Assembly: GCA_003670915.1 (NCBI GenBank)
Contig: QWQH01000049.1
Coordinates: forward strand, 1 to 38,951
Length of the DNA: 38,951 bases
Source of the DNA: Planctomycetota bacterium
GTDB lineage: Bacteria > Planctomycetota > Planctomycetia > Pirellulales > UBA1268
Reading direction: 5' to 3'
In this document: in pieces, positions 29,443-36,845 of the stretch
Position numbering within the stretch: position 1 is the first letter of the stretch
Layout of the letters: the number at the start of each line of letters is the position of its first letter
The notes under the pieces: model-generated
Databases searched by the model: none
What the model was told of the DNA's origin: nothing
Seen by the model: only the letters and a program-made list of their open reading frames with translations
Translations under genes and position numbers: made by a program

Positions 29443-30573
29443 CTAGTAGACACCCACAGTGGTCGCCCCAGCGAGTTGACGGAAAGGACGAACTCCACTG
29501 ATGCCATCCCACGGATATTGGTGACACGGCCGCTCCCGCTCGCCTTCATCGCGTTCGAGAAATCCAGGCACGAATGTTTCCTGAGTGAGCGTTGTGAGTT
29601 TGACGCGGCCCGTCAGGCCGTACCCCACAACGGCGTTGGTGTCATCAAAATCAACCACCTCAATCACGGCGCGGGGCTGAGGAGCGTAATAGGCAATTGT
29701 ATAGCCATCGGCGGGTGTCACCGGGCGAGAGGCGGCTAGGCCCATTAACGTGTTGCCGTAGGTGGGTGTCATGTACGCACCGTCCAAAAGTTCCTCCACA
29801 GCAAAGCGAGTCCACTGCGGAGTAAACTCGGTGCCCCCCGAAAAGATTCCTGTAATGCCCGCCTGCCTGATCGTCGTCCCCTTCTTTTCAAGCGACAATG
29901 CCAAGGCCTCGAGCAGTTTTGGGGTAGTAAACATGCAGCGGATATCGTGGCCGGCTTCCAGAATCGTGATGGCTTGGTCGACGCAATGTTGTTTGTACGC
30001 TTCGAGGTGCTCCATCCAGCCTTTTTGAATCAGCTTGATCACCCACCGAGGATCGAGGTCGATGCAAAATGAGATGCCGCCCCGATACTGCGCGAGGTGC
30101 TCGATGGAAAGCCGCAACCTGCGCGGACCAGAGGGGCCAAGCATGAGCCAATTGGCGCCCGGCGGGAAATACTCGTCGGGCAGCGTTGAGCTAAACTGTT
30201 CGTAATCGGTGCGGAAGTCTCGCATGTTCACGCGGGATTTTGGCACGCCGGTCGTGCCGCCGGTTTCAAAAACGTAGACGGGCTTGTCGGCAAACCCTCG
30301 AGGCACCCATCGCCGCAGTGGGCCGCCCCGCAACCACTCATCTTCAAATGGCGGAAACTTTTTCAAGTCGTCGTAGCACTTCACATCCGTGAGTGGATTG
30401 AACGGAAGCGATTGGGCGTAGTCGAGCCAAAAAGGGCAGCCCGTAGAGGGATGGAAGTGCCAAGCCATCATGGCAACGGTGTGGGCATCGAGCGATTCTC
30501 GGGCGTTGCCGATCGCAATGTCATTGGCCAGTTCAAAGGCGGCAGGCTGAAGTGGAAGTGGGTCCGTGATCAT
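29443..30573 (-). CDS. AMP-forming acyl ligase of the PaaK/LuxE-like group
   Basis: P-loop YVFETGGTTGVPKSRVNM, GIFSGGTEFTPQ, TPTYGNTLMG, TGRVKLTTLTQETFVPGFLERDEGER. Confidence 0.75.
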   Translation of the reverse strand: MITDPLPLQPAAFELANDIAIGNARESLDAHTVAMMAWHFHPSTGCPFWLDYAQSLPFNPLTDVKCYDDLKKFPPFEDEWLRGGPLRRWVPRGFADKPVYVFETGGTTGVPKSRVNMRDFRTDYEQFSSTLPDEYFPPGANWLMLGPSGPRRLRLSIEHLAQYRGGISFCIDLDPRWVIKLIQKGWMEHLEAYKQHCVDQAITILEAGHDIRCMFTTPKLLEALALSLEKKGTTIRQAGITGIFSGGTEFTPQWTRFAVEELLDGAYMTPTYGNTLMGLAASRPVTPADGYTIAYYAPQPRAVIEVVDFDDTNAVVGYGLTGRVKLTTLTQETFVPGFLERDEGERERPCHQYPWDGISGVRPFRQLAGATTVGVY

Positions 30574-30668
30574 AGAGCGGTTTGGTCTGCGTCGGTTCGC
30601 AAGGCAAGGCAGATAAGAGGGAGGGGTACCGGGGCGATCGCCTCGCCGCCGAGATGAGGAGGGTTGGG

Positions 30669-31169
30669 CTAGCTTTCCGCGATGGTGTCGGCGGCAGTGG
30701 CAGGGCTACCGAGTTGGGCGAAGAGTTGCAGCACGCCATTAAAATGTGCCAGTCGCGGCCCATGACGGTCGATGAATTCGCCGAGCGCGTATTCGCTGTC
30801 GACAAAATTCTCGGCATTTTCAAAGGCCTCATGGGCGACATTGCCCAAAAATTCTGTATGCACCTTGGCCAGCGATTCGGCAGCTTGCCTGCACGATGTT
30901 GCGAGTGCTGGATTGGCATCTTTCCAAGCCTTGAGTTCGGCGGCGCGCTGCCGCTGTTGCAGCGACACCTGCGCAACCAATTCGCCCAAGAGTTCGCAGG
31001 ACCGATGCTGCAGGGCCACCACGTCTCGCAAGAGTCGGATTGTTTCCGGAGCGTGCTCTACGGCCACCGTTGAGCCTGAGTGTGAGCCTGAGTGCAATGA
31101 TGCAATTGTGTCGGCCGAGATATCCATTTGCGTAAACACTGGGGGGCCGTCATTCATGGATGGACTCAT
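30669..31169 (-). CDS. Hypothetical helical protein (166 aa), possible first gene of the ligase/ALDH/ADH cluster
   Basis: Uninterrupted ORF in the same orientation as the cluster, 95 bp upstream of the ligase gene; predominantly helical-looking composition, no motif recognised. Confidence 0.6.
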   Translation of the reverse strand: MSPSMNDGPPVFTQMDISADTIASLHSGSHSGSTVAVEHAPETIRLLRDVVALQHRSCELLGELVAQVSLQQRQRAAELKAWKDANPALATSCRQAAESLAKVHTEFLGNVAHEAFENAENFVDSEYALGEFIDRHGPRLAHFNGVLQLFAQLGSPATAADTIAES

Positions 31170-31479
31170 GGGGGTCGCTTCCTGGCTGGAATTGTGATTG
31201 GCCGCGTAGGTCGCCGTTGACTCACCGCAATGCTCCTTCGCCTATCGTAGACGGCGGGCGTCGGAGTTTCCATGAGGTCCCCAAAAGAATAGTTTTTCTG
31301 AGCGGGACGTTAGGGTTTTCCCAGTGTTCGGCTAGGGGGACCTTGGTCGCTGGCGCCGACCATACCAGCCCCGAACGCTCAAGTGCTCGGCTGGATTGCC
31401 CGATGCAAGGCTTGGTTGGGAATGCAGAGCGGGGGTGCCATGCCCGCCCCATCCAAACAGGGGAGCGATCAAGCAAGCA

Positions 31480-31992
31480 ATGGGTCAGCATACGGTCGAA
31501 CCATCCATCACAGCGGCATGTGGGTTTCTCACAGCAGTCGACTCGCCGCCGCACGGGCTCTTTGGCGGCTATTTGCTCGTGGACATGGCCGGACGGCCGC
31601 TGGAATTCCACTGCACAGCACCTCTGAAAGTGTCGCGAGCCCAACAGATTCTTTACGGCGCAACGCTGCACAGCCATCTGCACGGCCAACAGATCGGAGC
31701 TACGCTGCTCGCTGAAGGCACGCTTCAGCCGCAGGTGGTGCTCACCGACTTGGAGTCGATGCTCCACGTGCGACCGCATACCAAACTGCCTGTGGCCTTG
31801 GTCGTGCGTCGAGACACCCCGCCAACCGCGAGCAGCTTTTATGTGGGCACAGCCTGCGTCAGCCCGCCGTCGGATCATCCCGAGCACGCTTCGCAGCTAC
31901 GGGCTGCGATCGAGACGCTGGTGGCTTCGGTTGACCTCTGCGAACCATTCGAACGGATCCGCGCAGCTATCGAAGAGGCACAGCGGCACTAA
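31480..31992 (+). CDS. Hypothetical protein (170 aa) upstream of the SNF2 helicase
   Basis: ATG at 31480 (MGQHTVEPSITAACGFLTAVDSPPHGLFGGYLLVDMAG...); ends 75 bp before the helicase start. No recognised family. Confidence 0.65.
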   Translation: MGQHTVEPSITAACGFLTAVDSPPHGLFGGYLLVDMAGRPLEFHCTAPLKVSRAQQILYGATLHSHLHGQQIGATLLAEGTLQPQVVLTDLESMLHVRPHTKLPVALVVRRDTPPTASSFYVGTACVSPPSDHPEHASQLRAAIETLVASVDLCEPFERIRAAIEEAQRH

Positions 31993-32066
31993 TCCACTAT
32001 GCAAACTGTTCACATACAAGCGGCACAGCCATTGGCTTGAGCACATGCTCCGGAGGCTCGAGGCGG

Positions 32067-33872
32067 ATGGAAGATCGGTTGAATCAGAAATCCTTTGGAT
32101 TTACGGCACTGGGACGCATGCGATCATGGCACTTGGCACAATGCCCCCTGCCTGTTGTGCATGTGTTGCCCTCCATTGCCCCACGGCTCTTCCGGCCGGC
32201 TCATTTACGATTGCCGATCGACTCGGCCACGCCGCACGTTGTCCGGGTGCCGTTGATCGATCAGCGGCCGGCCGTGCAGAGCTATCAATTCCGCCATGCT
32301 CCTGTGCCCCCCGCACCATGGCAGACCATTGTGCCGCCTGCCAGTCACGTGCGTGCTGGCGATTTTTCTCTTGCTGCCGATCGCGCCTCCGCTGCCGATC
32401 GCGCCTCCGCTGCGTTAAAGCCCAAACGCACACGCATCCTGCCCCCACGCGACGTCGTAAAAATGGGAGAGCGTTTCTTTTTTCTGCTGCAACCGAATCT
32501 GGAAACCATTCTCGAAACAAGCCACTTGGAATTTCCTCGGCAGCCCTTTCCATTTCAGTTTGATGGCATGGCTTTCTTGATGCCGCGGCATGGTGCGGTG
32601 CTCGCCGATGAGATGGGCCTTGGCAAATCGATGCAGGCGATTTCTTCGCTGCGGTTGCTGGTGCGGTTGGGAGAAGTCAGGCGCGTGCTCGTGATCTGCC
32701 CCAAGGGGCTCGTCTCAAACTGGACTCGGGAGATTGCTGACTGGGCGCCGGAACTGCTCGTAGCGGTTGTCGAAGGAGATCCACAGCGACGCCGCTGGCA
32801 ATGGGCGCTTGAAGATGTGCCAGTCAAGGTGGCCAACTATGAGGTCGTGGTGCGGGATCGCGAACTGGTGGCTGAGTTAGGACTTTCGTTCGATCTCGTC
32901 GTCATCGATGAGGCGCAGCGCATTAAAAACCGCTCGAGCCACACGAGCCAGGCCGTGCGGTCTCTCTCTCGCAATCGCAGTTGGGCTCTCACTGGCACGC
33001 CGGTGGAAAATAGTGCCGAAGATCTCGTGGGTATCTTTGAGTTTGTGGCGCCGGGGCATCTATCCGACAGTATGTCGCCGCGTGCCATGGGCGCAGCGGC
33101 TGCCGACCATGTGCTCCGCCGCACAAAGGACCGCGTGCTCAAGGATCTGCCGCCACGACTGAATCGCGACGAGCGGATCGAACTCACCGCCGAACAGCGG
33201 GAGACCTACCGGCGGGCGGAGGAGGAGGGCGTGCTTCGGCTTTCTAAGATGGGGCAGGGGGCGGCGATTCAACACGTCTTTGAACTCATCCTACGGCTGA
33301 AGCAAATCTGTAACTTCGATACGGCAACCGGCGAAAGCGCGAAGCTCGAATGCCTCGAGGCAGAGCTCGATGAGATTCATGCCAGCGGCCGGAAGTCGCT
33401 CGTGTTTAGCCAATGGGTTGAAACGATCGGGCGTTTGCGTGGCAAGCTGTCCCGGTTTGGTGCGCTGGAATACCACGGCGGCATGTCGACTGCGGCCCGC
33501 GACGAGACAATCGAGCGATTCAAACACGATCCGAGGCACTCGGTTCTTCTGCTCTCCTACGGCGCCGGTGCCGTCGGGCTCAACCTGCAGTTTTCGCAAT
33601 ACGTCTTTCTCTTTGACCGATGGTGGAATCCAGCGGTCGAAGATCAGGCAATCAACCGCGCCCATCGCATCGGTGCCGTGGGGGCCGTCACCGTCACCCG
33701 ATTTCTCTCGGTGGATACAATCGAGGAAAGGATTGACGAAGTTCTGCGTCAAAAGCGAGATCTTTCCGATACGATTCTCTCTCAAGCGGAGTCCGCCCCC
33801 AGCGCCGGGCTCACGCAGAGCGATCTCTTTGCCCTCTTTCAACTCGTGCCGCCACAACGCTCTGCTGCATGA
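32067..33872 (+). CDS. SNF2/SWI2-family DEAD-like helicase
   Basis: ATG at 32067 preceded by GGAGG; motif I LADEMGLGKSMQA, II VIDEAQRIKN, III ALTGTPVENS, V/VI LSYGAGAVGLNLQFSQYVFLFDRWWNPAVEDQAINRAHRIG. Confidence 0.95.
   Translation: MEDRLNQKSFGFTALGRMRSWHLAQCPLPVVHVLPSIAPRLFRPAHLRLPIDSATPHVVRVPLIDQRPAVQSYQFRHAPVPPAPWQTIVPPASHVRAGDFSLAADRASAADRASAALKPKRTRILPPRDVVKMGERFFFLLQPNLETILETSHLEFPRQPFPFQFDGMAFLMPRHGAVLADEMGLGKSMQAISSLRLLVRLGEVRRVLVICPKGLVSNWTREIADWAPELLVAVVEGDPQRRRWQWALEDVPVKVANYEVVVRDRELVAELGLSFDLVVIDEAQRIKNRSSHTSQAVRSLSRNRSWALTGTPVENSAEDLVGIFEFVAPGHLSDSMSPRAMGAAAADHVLRRTKDRVLKDLPPRLNRDERIELTAEQRETYRRAEEEGVLRLSKMGQGAAIQHVFELILRLKQICNFDTATGESAKLECLEAELDEIHASGRKSLVFSQWVETIGRLRGKLSRFGALEYHGGMSTAARDETIERFKHDPRHSVLLLSYGAGAVGLNLQFSQYVFLFDRWWNPAVEDQAINRAHRIGAVGAVTVTRFLSVDTIEERIDEVLRQKRDLSDTILSQAESAPSAGLTQSDLFALFQLVPPQRSAA
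32373..32408 (+). repeat. 18-bp in-frame tandem repeat (2 full copies plus partial third) in the SNF2 N-terminus
   Basis: gctgccgatcgcgcctcc x2 followed by gctgc; encodes AADRAS-AADRAS-AA. Confidence 0.9.
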
Positions 33873-34143
33873 CGCATGACGCATGAGCAGGACGCTCCGC
33901 CCAGCGTGTGGTGGTATCCGGGTGGTTACGCATCAGGCTGCCGCTTTCCTGAGCAATTCCATGCGCAATAATCGCGCTCATGGGTGCAACAATTCATCTG
34001 GCTGTACGCTTGGCAGAATATTTTTGCAAATTGGTTGAATCTGGTCGACCAGCCACAGCGTGGCATCACCACTGCGAAAAACGCAACTGTGCAGACGTGC
34101 CACGATGCCTTTCGCTCCATCGGCCTATCGCCTTTTGCAAATA

Positions 34144-34159
34144 TGGCACGGCGTTTGCA
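34144..34159 (+). promoter_or_regulatory. Sigma-54 (RpoN) -24/-12 promoter upstream of amt
   Basis: TGGCACG-GCGT-TTGCA exactly matches the TGGCACG-N4-TTGCA consensus, on the correct strand, ~124 bp upstream of the amt ATG. Confidence 0.85.
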
Positions 34160-34282
34160 ACTCATTTCGTTCCGCTGAATGTTGAACGCGCGATCAGAGT
34201 TGTTTCTGGTTCTCGAAGATGACGGCGCAGCGGAGGTGCCGCTTTTCGATGGGTATTCCTTCTTTCCCATTCTGGAGATGCG

Positions 34283-35947
34283 ATGAAGTCTTTTCTTCTG
34301 TTTTCTTTTCTGAATCTCCTCGGGAATGGTGCGATCGGCGTCTACCGACGCTGTGCTACGACGGGGTTTGGTCGGCCACTTGCAAACAGCGTGCGGGCCT
34401 CTAGGTCGAAGTTCGTGGTGGCAGTGGCGGGAATGGCCTTCATGGCCGCGTTTCTGGCCGTGCTCCCAGCAGTGGGCTTAGGAGCCGACGATTCCGTCGT
34501 GGAACCGGTCGTGGCTGCTGGGACTGATGCTGGAGTGACAGCGACTGGCTACAGGCCCAACGTGATGTCCAACGAGCAGATGGTGGAGAAACTCTGGACC
34601 GGTGCCGACACCGTCTGGGTGCTCATCTGTGCCTTTCTCGTTTTCTTCATGAACCTTGGGTTTGGTTGTGTTGAGACGGGCTTCGCGCGGTCGAAAAACT
34701 GCGTCAATATCCTTTCTAAGAATTTCATCGTGTTCGCGGCCACATCCTTTGCCTTCTGGTTGCTGGGCTGGGATCTGATGTTTGGTTCCGGTGACGGTGC
34801 CTGGATTGGCAATTCCGGCACATGGATGGTGGGCGGCTTCGACCCGGCATTCGACAATAGCCCTCTGATGGGCGACAAGTACAAGGGCGTGTATGGGGCC
34901 ATCAGTTGGACGCACGTGCCGCTCTACGCGAAGTTTTTCTTTCAGCTCGTCTTTGCCGGCACAGCGGCGACGATCGTTTCCGGTGCCGTTGCCGAACGGA
35001 TCAAGTACCATTCTTTCATCATCTTCTGCTTCGTCATGGCGATCGCCATCTATCCGGTCGTCGGCCACTGGATCTGGGGGTTTGGCTACTTGGCCAAGGT
35101 TTGGAATTTCTGGGACTTCGCCGGCTGCTCGGTGGTGCACTCGGTGGGTGGATGGGCCGCTCTGACTGGCGCCATCATTCTGGGCCCACGGATTGGCAAA
35201 TACTCCTCCAACGGTAAGACCAACGCTATTCCAGGCCACAACATGACCGCTGCCTTCATCGGCACCCTCGTGCTTTGGTTTGGATGGTTTGGCTTCAATG
35301 CGGGCAGCACGATGGGCGTGGCCGGTGACGGCGGTGCGCTTGCGTCCCTCGTTGTCGTCAACACCAATGCGGCTGCGGCGGCCGCAACCCTGACGGCAAC
35401 GCTGACGGCTTGGCTGTTGCTGGGCAAGCCCGATATAGGGATGACGCTCAATGGATGCCTCGCGGGGCTCGTGGGGATCACGGCCAGTGCCGCCTACACA
35501 AGCGTGCCATGCGCATTCATCATCGGGGGAATCGCTGGGGTTCTTGTGATTTTCTCCGTGCTGTTCTTCGACAAAATACGTGTCGACGATCCCGTCGGTG
35601 CCACCAGCGTGCATCTCGTCTGCGGAATCTTCGGCACTCTCTGTGTCGGCCTGTTCACAACGACGGATCTTTCCACCACGGTGCTCAGTACGCCGTTTGG
35701 CACTGCCGATGCGGGCGGTCCCACCGCCGGCCTGTTCTTCGGAGGCGGCACCAAGCAGCTCATTGCGCAACTCATCGGCGTGTTAATGGTTGGAGCCTAC
35801 GTGGTGCCTGTCTCGGCCATTGCTTGGCTGCTGATCAAGGCCTTGGTTGGACTCCGGGTCTCGCCGCAGGAAGAGATTGAGGGGCTCGACATCCACGAGC
35901 ATGGCAACGAGGCCTACCACGGATTCGTGCTGGTGCGAAACGAATAG
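34283..35947 (+). CDS. amt: Ammonium transporter (Amt family)
   Basis: 554 aa; MNLGFGCVETGFARSKNCVNILSKNFIVF, HSVGGWAALTGAIILGPRIGKY, LWFGWFGFNAGS, SVHLVCGIFGTLCVGLF; GGAG just upstream of ATG. Confidence 0.95.
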   Translation: MKSFLLFSFLNLLGNGAIGVYRRCATTGFGRPLANSVRASRSKFVVAVAGMAFMAAFLAVLPAVGLGADDSVVEPVVAAGTDAGVTATGYRPNVMSNEQMVEKLWTGADTVWVLICAFLVFFMNLGFGCVETGFARSKNCVNILSKNFIVFAATSFAFWLLGWDLMFGSGDGAWIGNSGTWMVGGFDPAFDNSPLMGDKYKGVYGAISWTHVPLYAKFFFQLVFAGTAATIVSGAVAERIKYHSFIIFCFVMAIAIYPVVGHWIWGFGYLAKVWNFWDFAGCSVVHSVGGWAALTGAIILGPRIGKYSSNGKTNAIPGHNMTAAFIGTLVLWFGWFGFNAGSTMGVAGDGGALASLVVVNTNAAAAAATLTATLTAWLLLGKPDIGMTLNGCLAGLVGITASAAYTSVPCAFIIGGIAGVLVIFSVLFFDKIRVDDPVGATSVHLVCGIFGTLCVGLFTTTDLSTTVLSTPFGTADAGGPTAGLFFGGGTKQLIAQLIGVLMVGAYVVPVSAIAWLLIKALVGLRVSPQEEIEGLDIHEHGNEAYHGFVLVRNE

Positions 35948-36160
35948 CGACGATCCAGAAGGATGTCCCAACGGCTTGGGTGGGCACTCCGCCTCGCTCA
36001 CCCAGGCCGGGGCATTCTTCAGTGATTTCAGGGAGACACCGGACCCTGAACGCAGCAGAGAATCGGCGAGAGTTGCTTCTCTCTTTACTGACGGTCCACT
36101 TGTGCCTGAAGCTAGCAGGCCGTTACGCTTTGAGTTTCGATGGAGTTGGAGACGCCGTCT

Positions 36161-36508
36161 GTGAAGCTCATTATCGCAATCATCCAGCCGAGTAAGTTGG
36201 AGCGTGTCAAACAGGCGTTGTCAGAGGTCGAAGTTTTTCGGCTCACCGTTCTGGACGTGCAAGGCTTTGGCCGACAAAGGGGGCACGCGGAAACCTATCG
36301 AGGCCACGAGATTGCGGTGAATCTCCTACGCAAGGTACAGCTCCAAATCGCGGTGAACGACGACTTCGTGGAGCCCACGATCGCGGCTATTATTCAAGGA
36401 GGCCGTTCTGGCGATCGCGGCGAGATCGGCGACGGCAAAATCTTTGTGTTGCCAATGGACCAATGCGTTCGCATCCGGACTGGCGAAAAGGGCCGCGAGG
36501 CGATCTGA
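36161..36508 (+). CDS. glnB: Nitrogen regulatory protein PII
   Basis: VKLIIAIIQPSKLERVKQAL..., GFGRQRGHAETYRG, GEIGDGKIFVLPMDQCVRIRTGEKG. GTG 36161 (GGAG 9 nt upstream) gives the canonical PII N-terminus; the ORF track starts at ATG 36140. Confidence 0.95.
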   Translation: MKLIIAIIQPSKLERVKQALSEVEVFRLTVLDVQGFGRQRGHAETYRGHEIAVNLLRKVQLQIAVNDDFVEPTIAAIIQGGRSGDRGEIGDGKIFVLPMDQCVRIRTGEKGREAI

Positions 36509-36546
36509 GCGATCCGCTCGCGCCTTTGGCTCGTTGGCTCTTTTGT

Positions 36547-36653
36547 TCGCTGTCAATCGGGCTGTGCGTTGTGGTGGATACGAAACCGCGCACTGCTGGC
36601 TCCGGAATGGCAGAAGTCTCCTCGCGGTGGCTTTTTCTCTGCGGGGTTCTGTG
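36547..36653. repeat. 107-bp direct repeat, copy A
   Basis: 105/107 identical to 36715-36821 (offset 168 bp). Confidence 0.95.
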
Positions 36654-36714
36654 GCGGTACCCGGCTCAGAGGAGTCGAAAAATCCAAATGCTCGTCGAGC
36701 TTCCGCCAGTTCCG

Positions 36715-36821
36715 TCGCTGTCAATCGGGCTGTGCGTTGTGGTGGATATGAAACCGCGCACTGCTCGCTCCGGAATGGCAGAAGTCTCCTCGCGGTGGCT
36801 TTTTCTCTGCGGGGTTCTGTG
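36715..36821. repeat. 107-bp direct repeat, copy B
   Basis: 105/107 identical to 36547-36653; the two differences by eye are C/T and G/C. Confidence 0.95.
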
Positions 36822-36845
36822 TTGCTCGATCAGTGCTTGCAGTTC

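Noticed and set aside
34478-35770. 430-aa minus-strand ORF opposite amt
   Set aside because: Antisense shadow of a strongly conserved Amt gene; low-complexity charged composition and no domain recognised.
36547-36821. Insertion sequence or MITE ends
   Set aside because: Copies are direct, not inverted, and I see no target-site duplication or terminal inverted repeats.
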